Shown: positions 49,243 through 56,273 of the stretch, one piece after another
How positions within the stretch are numbered: position 1 is the stretch's first letter
Layout of the letters: every line of letters starts with the position of its first letter
DNA from: an uncultured Bacteroidota bacterium
GTDB lineage: Bacteria; Bacteroidota; Bacteroidia; JADZBD01
Assembly: GCA_937924855.1 (NCBI GenBank)
Contig: CALEYQ010000023.1
Span: forward strand, 35,233-99,232
Direction: 5' to 3'
DNA: 64,000 nucleotides
Notes under the pieces: generated by a model
Told to the model about the DNA's origin: nothing
Databases searched by the model: none
The model's input: the letters and a program-made list of their open reading frames with translations, nothing else
Program-made: the position numbers and the translations under genes

Positions 49243-50115
49243 ATGGCAAAGATGTTTTTTCTCTTTGCTGCTTTTTGGGTTTCAACCCTTTACGCACAAC
49301 CGGTAAAAACATGGTTTCCCGACAGCACGCTTCAGTCTGAAGGAAATCTCTTGGCTGGACAAAGGTCGGGTCAGTGGAAATTTTATTACGATAACGGATG
49401 CCTTCAAAGTTTCGGTTCTTACCAATCAGGGCAGCCCGAAGGGGTATGGTATTATTATTTGCGAACCGGAGTCCTTCAGAAATCAGGTTCTTTTAAATCA
49501 GGAATCATTACCGGGGTTTGGGTTTTTTATTACGGTGATGGCAAGGTTTCCTCACGCCTGAATTACGAAAACGGATTATTGAATGGACCATCCTGGTTTT
49601 TTTATCCCAATGGTATTGTTTCCAAATACGGGTTTTACAAAAACGGAAAGGAAACAGATACCTGGCATTATTTTGATGAAAAGGGGAGGAAGACAAAATC
49701 CGAATCCTACCGGGACGGAGTATTGTGGGGAAAGAAATGTGAATTTGCGGGAGATAGTGTGTGTACCGAATTATCCCATTACAAAGCGGGTAAACTGCAG
49801 GGCCCTTATTTCCTGTATTATGAAGATGGCAAATTTAAAACAAAGGGTAATTTCAAACAGGGAGTAAAACGGGGAATTTGGTATTTTTACGATACAGAAG
49901 GTCGCCTGTCTATGAAAGCCGGGTTCGGTTCGGATGGAAAATGGAACGGAAGGTGGACTGAATACGGATCGAACGGTAGAATTCTTTCTACGGGAAAATA
50001 CAAAAGCGACCTTAAAAAGGGGAAGTGGATTTATTACGATCGTTTCGGCAAGGTTAAGAAGGTGGAATGGTATAAAAATGGAAAAATTTATAAAGAGAAA
50101 TTATATGTTTATTAG
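49243..50115 (+). CDS. MORN-repeat exported protein
   Basis: 290 residues with a signal peptide (about 1-19, ending LYAQ). The mature protein is almost wholly made of about 10-11 MORN_2-type repeats of roughly 22 residues, each with a G-x-W-x-(F/Y)-Y-(Y/D)-x-x-G core, for example GQRSGQWKFYYDNG, GKRGIWYFYDTEG-like units and LKKGKWIYYDRFG. Proteins with these repeats are often annotated as YwqK-type antitoxins, but no toxin is adjacent and the signal peptide points to an envelope role. The next gene, also MORN, starts 11 nt before this one ends. Confidence 0.8.
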   Translation: MAKMFFLFAAFWVSTLYAQPVKTWFPDSTLQSEGNLLAGQRSGQWKFYYDNGCLQSFGSYQSGQPEGVWYYYLRTGVLQKSGSFKSGIITGVWVFYYGDGKVSSRLNYENGLLNGPSWFFYPNGIVSKYGFYKNGKETDTWHYFDEKGRKTKSESYRDGVLWGKKCEFAGDSVCTELSHYKAGKLQGPYFLYYEDGKFKTKGNFKQGVKRGIWYFYDTEGRLSMKAGFGSDGKWNGRWTEYGSNGRILSTGKYKSDLKKGKWIYYDRFGKVKKVEWYKNGKIYKEKLYVY

Positions 50116-50569
50116 GTCTTGTTTATTAATGGCAGGTTTTTGTCTGCTTTTTGCCGGATGCGGAAATCAAATCGAGTCAGATTCCGGTTCCCAAAATAAA
50201 AACGATGTTCCTGAAAGCTCTATCGGTCTTCCGGTAGAGGTTAAGGAGGTTGCCCCGGATGATCCCAGAGTTAAGGAAGGGGTTTACACGGAAATGCATT
50301 CCAACGGGGTAATGAAAATAAGGGGAGAGGTGTACGGAGGAAAAAGGGAAGGGCAGTGGATGAGTTGGTATGAGGATGGGAAAGACTGGAGCCAGTGCAT
50401 TTATAAAAAGGGCGTTTTGGATGGTCCCACAATGACCTGGTATGAAAACGGTCAGGTTCGTTATAAAGGCCAATACAAAGAGGGAAAGCGTTCCGGAGTT
50501 TGGGTTTTCTATCATGAGAATGGTCAGGTTCAGAAAGAAGTTGATTTTGACAAAACAGAAAGTAAGTAA
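50105..50569 (+). CDS. MORN-repeat lipoprotein
   Basis: 154 residues starting with a lipoprotein signal (MFIRSCLLMAGFCLLFAGC, Cys19). A polar linker follows, then three or four MORN_2 repeats (GGKREGQWMSWYEDG, DGPTMTWYENGQVRYKGQ, GKRSGVWVFYHENGQVQ). The frame is open much further upstream, but the lipobox and the overlap with the previous gene fix the ATG at 50105. The stop codon is followed immediately by the kdsB ATG. Together with the preceding gene it forms a secreted/lipidated MORN pair of unknown function. Confidence 0.8.
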   Translation: MFIRSCLLMAGFCLLFAGCGNQIESDSGSQNKNDVPESSIGLPVEVKEVAPDDPRVKEGVYTEMHSNGVMKIRGEVYGGKREGQWMSWYEDGKDWSQCIYKKGVLDGPTMTWYENGQVRYKGQYKEGKRSGVWVFYHENGQVQKEVDFDKTESK

Positions 50570-51313
50570 ATGCGCGTGCTAGGAATAATCCCTGCCCGCT
50601 ATGCGTCTTCCCGGCTTCCGGGAAAACCACTGGCTATGATTGCCGGGAAAACCATGATACAAAGGGTTTACGAAAGAGCATCCCGGTCCAAAATGCTGAG
50701 TGATTTATTCGTTGCCACCGACGATGCCCGCATTTTTGACCATGTGGTTTCATTTGGAGGAAAAGCAGTGATGACTTCCAAAAAGCATAAAACCGGAACC
50801 GATAGGATAGCGGAAGCTTATTTTCAAAAAATCCGGAAGAAATACGATGTTGTTATAAATATTCAGGGCGATGAGCCCTTTTTAAGTGCGTCTCAAATAG
50901 ATTTGCTGGCAGGATTGTTCCGCGAACCCAAAACGCGGATCGGAACCCTGGGTGTTTGGGAGAAAAGTCAAGAGGAGTACCGGAACCTGGGTGTCATTAA
51001 AATTGTACTTGACAAAGAAGGGAAGGCCTTGTATTTCAGTCGGAGTCCCATCCCCTCACCGGGCCCCTCAGGGCCCAACAAAGCTTTTCCGGGGAAGTTT
51101 TTAAGGCATTTGGGAATGTATGGCTTTCGCCCTGAAGTTCTAAAACAGGTCTCAGGACTGCCTCGCAGTCCCCTTGAAATTCAGGAGAATCTGGAGCAAT
51201 TACGCTGGCTGGAAAACGGGATTCCCATCCGGGTAGGAATATCCCGGCAAAGGGCTTTTTCGGTTGACTTTCCTGCCGATCTGGCCCGGGCAAGGAAAAT
51301 GGCAAAAAAATAA
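50570..51313 (+). CDS. kdsB: 3-deoxy-manno-octulosonate cytidylyltransferase
   Basis: Activates Kdo as CMP-Kdo for lipopolysaccharide core synthesis, cytoplasmic. The protein has 247 residues. The nucleotide-binding start IIPARYASSRLPGKPLAMI is complete, and the later segments VINIQGDEPFLSASQIDLL and ALYFSRSPIPSP are family signatures. It begins directly after the stop of the MORN lipoprotein with no gap, so it is translationally coupled to it, an odd pairing for an LPS gene. Confidence 0.96.
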   Translation: MRVLGIIPARYASSRLPGKPLAMIAGKTMIQRVYERASRSKMLSDLFVATDDARIFDHVVSFGGKAVMTSKKHKTGTDRIAEAYFQKIRKKYDVVINIQGDEPFLSASQIDLLAGLFREPKTRIGTLGVWEKSQEEYRNLGVIKIVLDKEGKALYFSRSPIPSPGPSGPNKAFPGKFLRHLGMYGFRPEVLKQVSGLPRSPLEIQENLEQLRWLENGIPIRVGISRQRAFSVDFPADLARARKMAKK

Positions 51314-51346
51314 GGGTATCCGTTTCCATTGACCCGGAATAAGCCG

Positions 51347-51354
51347 TATTTTTG
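51347..51354 (+). promoter_or_regulatory. -7 promoter element 4 nt before a GTG start
   Basis: TATTTTTG, gap AGGT, then GTG at 51359. Predicts a leaderless mRNA for the HU-CCDC81/SPOR protein. Confidence 0.55.
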
Positions 51355-51358
51355 AGGT

Positions 51359-52435
51359 GTGAATACGACTCATCTTATTGAGGAATTATTGTTTGAGCAC
51401 GATTGCGTAATCCTTCCCGGATTCGGGGGTTTCGTATGTAATCCTTCCCCAGCCTGGGTGAACCCCAAAACGCATACTTTTTTTCCGCCCAACAGAAAAC
51501 TGTCGTTTAACCGAAATCTGAAAAACAACGACGGATTACTCATAAACTCCCTGGCCGGCCGGCTTAATCTTACCTTTTCCGGTGCCCGTGAGGAGGTCCT
51601 TCAGTTTGTTTCTTCCCTGGAAAAAATGCTGGAAGAGGGAACAAAAAAGGAGTTTGGTAACCTGGGGTCATTCACCAAAAACACCGATGGAAATATTGTT
51701 TTTGAACCCAATCCTTTTTTGATTTTAGAACCGGATTCCTTTGGGTTCAGCCGCTTTTCTTTTCCTCCCATTAAATCCGAAGGAAAGAAAAAGGAAGCAG
51801 AAAAGAAATTCAAAGACCGTCAGATCCCGGTTGAGAAAAAAATTAAAATCAGGAAAACCCGTAAGACAGCCCGTTGGGTAGCGCTGGCTCTGTTGCTGCC
51901 CATTATGGCGGGACTGATTTGGATTCCATGGCAAACCAATTTCATGGAGAATAACGGCCTGGCCGATTACAATCCTTTTAAATCATTGAAAGAAAGCCCG
52001 GTTTTTTCGGTGCGAACCGAGGGTGAAGTAAAAGCCCTTGGCGATTTGGTTCAGCCCTTCACCAATACTGCCGGAAACGAAGCAGGTGGCAAAATTCTTG
52101 TTCCTGACGAAAACGGGAAAGAGGTTGTGGTTAAGGAGTCGGCTCCTGTTTTGGCTCCTGCAGATAAAACCGGAGTTACCAATAACCTGAAAAATTCAAT
52201 CTCCGGGAAACCCGGAAACTATAATCTTATTGCAGGAGCTTTTATGGTTCCTGAGAATGCCCATAACTATGTAAGCACCCTGAGGGAGCTCGGATTACAA
52301 GCCGAAATTATGGAGCTTCCCGGCAATCCTCTTAAATATGTAAGGGTAGGAACCTATAACGATTCACAGTCGGCTTTGAATGCGCTTGGCAATGCCCGGT
52401 CTGTAAAGCCGGAAATCTGGATCCTTTCTCTTTAG
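51359..52435 (+). CDS. HU-CCDC81 and SPOR domain membrane protein
   Basis: 358 residues in three parts. Residues 1-115 are an HU-like (CCDC81-type) DNA-binding domain: HLIEELLFEHDCVILPGFGG, NRKLSFNRNLKNNDGLL, and FGNLGSFTKNTDG. After a Lys-rich linker there is one transmembrane helix (about 165-188, WVALALLLPIMAGLIWIPW). A periplasmic SPOR domain closes the protein (about 283-355, NYNLIAGAFMVPENAHNYVS and KYVRVGTYNDSQSALNAL). The plan suggests a link from nucleoid DNA in the cytoplasm to septal peptidoglycan outside; that role is inferred. The GTG start follows a promoter box by 4 nt. The stop interlocks with hemJ at 52432-52435. Confidence 0.88.
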   Translation: MNTTHLIEELLFEHDCVILPGFGGFVCNPSPAWVNPKTHTFFPPNRKLSFNRNLKNNDGLLINSLAGRLNLTFSGAREEVLQFVSSLEKMLEEGTKKEFGNLGSFTKNTDGNIVFEPNPFLILEPDSFGFSRFSFPPIKSEGKKKEAEKKFKDRQIPVEKKIKIRKTRKTARWVALALLLPIMAGLIWIPWQTNFMENNGLADYNPFKSLKESPVFSVRTEGEVKALGDLVQPFTNTAGNEAGGKILVPDENGKEVVVKESAPVLAPADKTGVTNNLKNSISGKPGNYNLIAGAFMVPENAHNYVSTLRELGLQAEIMELPGNPLKYVRVGTYNDSQSALNALGNARSVKPEIWILSL

Positions 52436-52974
52436 GAATTTTTATTCCGCTTTTTCCGGTAAATTATCACTGCTACATATAAGGCAATAGCCAGACCCAG
52501 CAAACCTGTAATAATCCAGATTATTCGGTTGTTTTCTTTGGGAACCGCAAGCAAAATAATTCCAAAAAGCAGCAAGGTGGCACCTTCATTGAAAATTCTG
52601 AGTTTTAAAGAATTCCAGGCAGGTTTGTTATTTTGGAATTTATTGAACAGGCGGTGACATTGTAAATGATACAGGACAAGAAGAAAGACCAGAAACATTT
52701 TTATAAGGAACCAGGGTTGGGTCAGGTAAAAGTCGAGATGAAGTACTGCAAGCCAGATTCCAAACGAAAGCGTAAGGATCATTCCCGGCCAGGTAATCCC
52801 ATACCAAAGCCGTTTTTCCATGAGTTTATACTGGTTGATTAAAATACTTTTTTCAGGTTCGTTTTTTTCCTGGGCTTCTGCGTGGTAAACCAGAAGCCTA
52901 ACAAAATAAAAAAGCCCTGCAAACCATGTTACCATGAAGATCAGGTGCAAAGCCAAAATGTAGCGTTCCTGCAT
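52432..52974 (-). CDS. hemJ: Protoporphyrinogen oxidase HemJ
   Basis: Membrane enzyme that oxidises protoporphyrinogen IX to protoporphyrin IX in heme synthesis (UPF0093). The protein has 180 residues with about five transmembrane helices. The N-terminal signature ALHLIFMVTWFAGLFYFVRL is characteristic, with the conserved His in the first helix. MEKRLWYGITWPGMILTLSFG and PWFLIKMFLVFLLVLYHLQC follow in family order. It would supply heme for the cytochromes encoded at 19-31 kb. An exact TAACTTTG box lies 16 nt upstream. Confidence 0.88.
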   Translation of the reverse strand: MQERYILALHLIFMVTWFAGLFYFVRLLVYHAEAQEKNEPEKSILINQYKLMEKRLWYGITWPGMILTLSFGIWLAVLHLDFYLTQPWFLIKMFLVFLLVLYHLQCHRLFNKFQNNKPAWNSLKLRIFNEGATLLLFGIILLAVPKENNRIIWIITGLLGLAIALYVAVIIYRKKRNKNS

Positions 52975-52990
52975 TTAATAGGATTTAGCC

Positions 52991-52998
52991 CAAAGTTA
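52991..52998 (-). promoter_or_regulatory. -7 promoter element of hemJ
   Basis: TAACTTTG on the minus strand, an exact match, 16 nt before the hemJ ATG. Confidence 0.55.
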
Positions 52999-53026
52999 AT
53001 TAATAACTTTACCCAAAAATTTCCCG

Positions 53027-53545
53027 ATGACAAAAACCAAGAGAGCCGCTGAAACCCTGGCGGTGACAACTGAGATTGTATTACCCAACGACACCAATGC
53101 TTTGGGAAATCTTGCCGGGGGCCGTTTGCTGCATTGGATGGATATAGTTTCTGCCATATCAGCCCATAGACTTTGTAAGCGGGTTGTGGTAACCGCGGCC
53201 GTTAATAATGTAACCTTTTCAGAGTCGATAAAGCTTGGAAGTATTGTAACCCTGCAGGCCAAGGTATCGCGCTCCTTTAATTCGAGCATGGAAGTTTTTA
53301 TTGATGTATTTGTGGAAGATGCCGTTTCGGGCGAAATGAAAAAACACAACGAAGCCATTTATACATTCGTTGCGGTGGATCAAAACGGGGCGGCTCTTCA
53401 GGTTCCCAAAGTAATTCCTGAGTCGGAAGAAGAAAAAGCCAGGTACGACGGGGCCCTTCGGCGCCGTCAGTTAAGTTTAATTTTGGCGGGCAAAATGAAG
53501 CCCGATGATGCTACCGAGCTAAAAGCGCTCTTTCTAAAGGAGTGA
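53027..53545 (+). CDS. Acyl-CoA thioesterase (hotdog fold)
   Basis: Hydrolyses acyl-CoA to free acid and CoA. The protein has 172 residues with a single hotdog domain of the YciA/BACH type. The catalytic region is LPNDTNALGNLAGGRLLHWM (the Asn/Asp and Gly-Gly-x-x-(L/M)-x-W-(M/I)-D pattern), followed by the central helix MDIVSAISAHRLCKR and the strand VTFSESIKLGSIVTL. Substrate length is unknown. The last 12 nt overlap the 3' end of the convergent glycosyltransferase gene. A near-consensus TAACTTTA lies just upstream. Confidence 0.9.
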   Translation: MTKTKRAAETLAVTTEIVLPNDTNALGNLAGGRLLHWMDIVSAISAHRLCKRVVVTAAVNNVTFSESIKLGSIVTLQAKVSRSFNSSMEVFIDVFVEDAVSGEMKKHNEAIYTFVAVDQNGAALQVPKVIPESEEEKARYDGALRRRQLSLILAGKMKPDDATELKALFLKE

Positions 53546-54529
53546 CAAAGTTTTGGCAACTTCTTCCGTGGAAATATTTTCCATGCATTTGAAGTGCTTT
53601 TTCGGACATTGAGCATATCCCAGTTTGGAACAGGGGCGGCATGAGAGGTCTTTTTCTTCAAACAGAATGCCGGCATTTTCTTCCCCGAAGCCGGTTTCAT
53701 ACGGGTACATTCCGAATTCAGGAATAGTATTCCCCCAAAAGGAAATGATTTTTTTCTTCAATGCGGCTCCGATATGCATCAGGCCGGTGTCGTTGGTAAG
53801 CAAGGCATCTGCATTTTTAATGCACAGAGCCGATTGGGGCAGGCTCAATTTTCCGCACAGGTTCAGGCAGCGGCCTCCGGTGCCGGCCTCAATATTTTCT
53901 CCCTCTCTCTGATCTTCAGACCCGCCCAGCAAAATAAAGTTGTTGGAACCGGAATTAATTACCTCAATTATTTTTTTGGACGGGAATCGTTTGGTAGCAA
54001 ATTTTCCTCCTATTGCCCAGGCGAAATATTTTTTGCCGGAAGCAAATGAATCCAAAATGTTTTGCGGGATGGCTGTAGATTCAGGAATAAAAAAATCGAG
54101 GCCCTTTTGGTCGTTGGAAATCCCAAATGACTTCAGCGTGGAGAAATAACGGTCTACTATATGGATGTCGGGCAGGCGGTTGATTTTAAAATTTACCAGG
54201 AGCCACTTTTCAAAATTTAATTTGGGAAATGAGGATGATTTTTTGCCCAGGGTAAATTTTGTTCTTAACGATCTCAGGTTGTGATGAAGGTCGATTACAA
54301 AATCGAAATTTTCTTTTTTTAGGTTCTTAAGAGAAGTTCCCTCAGGATTGGTAAGGATATGAACCTTTTCGAGATAAGGGTTAGGCTCCAGAATTTCTTT
54401 ATAGGCAGGTTTGGTAAGATAATGTATTTGCGAACCGGGCAATTGAAGTTTCAGGCATCGGATCAAGGGTGTGGTTAATACTATGTCACCAATGGAGCTG
54501 AAGCGGATAATAAGGAATTTTTTTCCCAA
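53534..54529 (-). CDS. Glycosyltransferase family 9 (heptosyltransferase-like)
   Basis: 331 residues, GT-B fold, likely adding a heptose or related sugar to the lipopolysaccharide core at the cytoplasmic face of the inner membrane. The N-terminus has IIRFSSIGDIVLTTPLIRCL. The C-terminal donor site has the GT9 hallmark DALLTNDTGLMHIGAALKK. A Cys-rich C-terminal segment (CRPCSKLGYAQCPKKHFKCM) is also usual for this family. It lies 5 nt after a lipoprotein gene and may be transcribed with it. Confidence 0.9.
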   Translation of the reverse strand: MGKKFLIIRFSSIGDIVLTTPLIRCLKLQLPGSQIHYLTKPAYKEILEPNPYLEKVHILTNPEGTSLKNLKKENFDFVIDLHHNLRSLRTKFTLGKKSSSFPKLNFEKWLLVNFKINRLPDIHIVDRYFSTLKSFGISNDQKGLDFFIPESTAIPQNILDSFASGKKYFAWAIGGKFATKRFPSKKIIEVINSGSNNFILLGGSEDQREGENIEAGTGGRCLNLCGKLSLPQSALCIKNADALLTNDTGLMHIGAALKKKIISFWGNTIPEFGMYPYETGFGEENAGILFEEKDLSCRPCSKLGYAQCPKKHFKCMENISTEEVAKTLSLL

Positions 54530-54534
54530 TGGAT

Positions 54535-54981
54535 TTAAAAGGGTAAAAGGGTAAACTCTTTAACTAACCCGGAGGGGGTGGTTTCCGAAACTTTTAATTC
54601 GGTTTCTTTTAAGCGAATAATTTTCCAGGTCCATGTACTGCTTCCCGGACTGGTTTCCGTAATTATTAGTTCGGTTTTGTCGGAATTGAACTTCCATGTT
54701 CCGCTTTCGGTCTGGTCAAGGGTTCCGTTGAGTTTGTAGGTAAATAAATATACCCCGGATTTTGAAAGGGTAATTTTCCCATCCTGATAATAGAAGTTAA
54801 AATCGCTGGTAAAATCAACCCCGTTTTCAAGGTATTTGGCAACCCTCCAATCGTTAGCCACCCTGGCCTTTTTTGAACGAAGAGAAAAGGCCGGACCTTC
54901 CTCGTACTTTTTACAACCCGAAAAGGCGAAAAAGAAAATAAACAGTAAAAAAAAGGGGGTGAGGCAAATTGATTTTTTCAT
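54535..54981 (-). CDS. Lipocalin-like lipoprotein, tandem copy 3
   Basis: 148 residues. Lipoprotein signal with Cys23 (FFFAFSGC). Directly after the Cys comes the shared motif KKYEEGPAFSLRSKKARVAN-DW, also present in the next two genes upstream. The rest is beta-rich with a lipocalin-like pattern (GTWKFNSDKTELIITE). Function is unknown; this kind of small lipoprotein is frequent in Bacteroidota. It has its own promoter box 4 nt before the ATG and lies behind a bidirectional terminator, so it is transcribed separately from its two paralogues. Confidence 0.8.
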   Translation of the reverse strand: MKKSICLTPFFLLFIFFFAFSGCKKYEEGPAFSLRSKKARVANDWRVAKYLENGVDFTSDFNFYYQDGKITLSKSGVYLFTYKLNGTLDQTESGTWKFNSDKTELIITETSPGSSTWTWKIIRLKETELKVSETTPSGLVKEFTLLPF

Positions 54982-54985
54982 GCTT

Positions 54986-54993
54986 CAAAAGTA
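54986..54993 (-). promoter_or_regulatory. -7 promoter element 4 nt before a lipoprotein gene
   Basis: TACTTTTG on the minus strand, gap AAGC, then ATG at 54981. Predicts a leaderless transcript. Confidence 0.55.
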
Positions 54994-55009
54994 CGAAAGG
55001 AAAAAACAT

Positions 55010-55039
55010 AAAAAAACCCCGCATTTGCGGGGTTTTTTT
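55010..55039 (-). terminator. Bidirectional rho-independent terminator
   Basis: AAAAAAACCCCGC, loop ATTT, GCGGGGTTTTTTT: a perfect 13-bp inverted repeat with A/T tracts on both sides. It ends transcription of the lipoprotein gene at 55055-55474. Confidence 0.9.
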
Positions 55040-55054
55040 ATGATGAATAAAAGC

Positions 55055-55474
55055 CTATTGTTCGTAGGTGGATTCAGTGGTGTTTGAACCATCAACATCC
55101 TTAAACTTAAGCATTTTGTTTTTTAGCATAAGAATGGTGGTGGTGTCCTTGCTGGTAGGCGAGGCATCGGGCGTTGTAATGAGCTTTGTTTTCTTGTCAT
55201 AAAACTCCCATTTTCCGGTTTCAGTTCCGGAAAAAGAACCCATGGTATAAGTGGAGGTGTATTTGCCGTCTTTTTCAATTTTCATTTGAATGGTCATTCC
55301 GCTGATATTTTGCACGGCACCATTTACTTTTACTTCGGTTAGTTTCCAGTCACCGGCCAAACGGCCTTTTTTGGAACGAAGTGACATAGCCGGACCTTCT
55401 TCGTATTTATTACAAGAGGCAAGGGCCAGTACCAGAGTTGCGATGGCGAAAACGCCTAAAATTGAATTTTTCAT
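55055..55474 (-). CDS. Lipocalin-like lipoprotein, tandem copy 2
   Basis: 139 residues. Lipoprotein signal with Cys21 (VLALASC). It is followed by NKYEEGPAMSLRSKKGRLAG-DWK, the same motif as its neighbours. Beta-rich remainder (KWEFYDKKTKLITTPDA). Closest in plan to copy 3, with which it shares the YEEGPA-SLRSKK block exactly apart from one residue. It ends at a perfect bidirectional terminator. It lies 27 nt after copy 1 and probably shares its promoter. Confidence 0.8.
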   Translation of the reverse strand: MKNSILGVFAIATLVLALASCNKYEEGPAMSLRSKKGRLAGDWKLTEVKVNGAVQNISGMTIQMKIEKDGKYTSTYTMGSFSGTETGKWEFYDKKTKLITTPDASPTSKDTTTILMLKNKMLKFKDVDGSNTTESTYEQ

Positions 55475-55501
55475 TATTGGTTTTTGTTTTATATAATTTG
55501 C

Positions 55502-56113
55502 TTATTGAACAAAGGTCATGTTCATTTCAAGAGATTCCGTTCCGGAAGCATTTACTTCAGTTCCTTTTGACTTTACAACCATTTCCTTATTCTTAAGCAT
55601 ATCAATATACCAGATTTCAGAAGGAGCGGAATCACCAGTGTAAGTAGTTGTGCTGGTGCTTGAAGGGTTGCTGTTGGTAGTAGTAGAACTGAGGGTACGG
55701 AAAACTACATGATCCTTGTTTTTGTATTCACCCACTTTTCCTGTAAAATTCCACACTCCTTTGTCAGTGGTAACTACAGTGTTGTTGGTGAAGGTTTCAG
55801 TGGTAATTATTTCATAAGTTCCGTCTTTTTCAATTTTCAAAGAAACCGTGTGGCCATTGCTTGAGGTGAAAGTTGAAGAGCCAATTGTGATGGTAGTGTT
55901 CATAGTGGTTCCATCCCATGTGTAGGTGTAGGTTGTGTTACTAGACCCATCCACATACTTGCCATCTCCTTTAGAACCTTTCCATTCTCCGGCCATTCTG
56001 CCTTTTCTTGAACGAAGAGATAAAAAAGGATCATTTTCGCCTTTTTTACAGCTATCAAGTACTAGAACAGCGCAAAAAAGAACTAAGGTTGTGATTGCGA
56101 ATTGTTTTTTCAT
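55502..56113 (-). CDS. Lipocalin-like lipoprotein, tandem copy 1
   Basis: 203 residues from the ATG at 56113. Lipoprotein signal with Cys22 (LVLDSC), then KKGENDPFLSLRSRKGRMAG-EWK, the motif shared with the two following genes. The mature part is longer and Thr/Ser-rich (STTTNSNPSSTSTTTYTG). The frame stays open upstream to 56179, but the signal peptide and a promoter box at 56163-56170 lying inside that extension fix the start. First gene of the tandem set. Confidence 0.8.
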   Translation of the reverse strand: MKKQFAITTLVLFCAVLVLDSCKKGENDPFLSLRSRKGRMAGEWKGSKGDGKYVDGSSNTTYTYTWDGTTMNTTITIGSSTFTSSNGHTVSLKIEKDGTYEIITTETFTNNTVVTTDKGVWNFTGKVGEYKNKDHVVFRTLSSTTTNSNPSSTSTTTYTGDSAPSEIWYIDMLKNKEMVVKSKGTEVNASGTESLEMNMTFVQ

Positions 56114-56162
56114 TTGTTTGGTTTTTGTTTGTTTTATTTTAAAAATGGCTTTTTTCGGGAGG

Positions 56163-56194
56163 CAAAGGTAGGAAAACAACCCTATTAACCCAAA
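56163..56194 (-). promoter_or_regulatory. Promoter of the tandem lipoprotein genes
   Basis: On the minus strand TTTG (56191-56194), 20-nt spacer, TACCTTTG (56163-56170). Both elements match the consensus. Confidence 0.65.
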
Positions 56195-56257
56195 AGAAAC
56201 CGAATACCGGGCAGGGGAAAATCAATTTTTATGCCCTTTTTCCCAATTTACATTTGC

Positions 56258-56265
56258 TACCTTTG
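56258..56265 (+). promoter_or_regulatory. -7 promoter element of the tatD-type gene
   Basis: TACCTTTG, an exact match, 8 nt before the ATG at 56274; a very short leader. Confidence 0.6.
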
Positions 56266-56273
56266 GTTTTGCG

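Noticed and set aside
49934..50104. 57-codon upstream extension of the MORN lipoprotein frame
   Set aside because: It runs antiphase through the previous MORN gene; the lipoprotein signal starts at 50105.
49243..50569. Toxin-antitoxin pair suggested by YwqK-like MORN repeats
   Set aside because: Both proteins have export signals and no toxin-like neighbour exists; the label comes only from repeat similarity.
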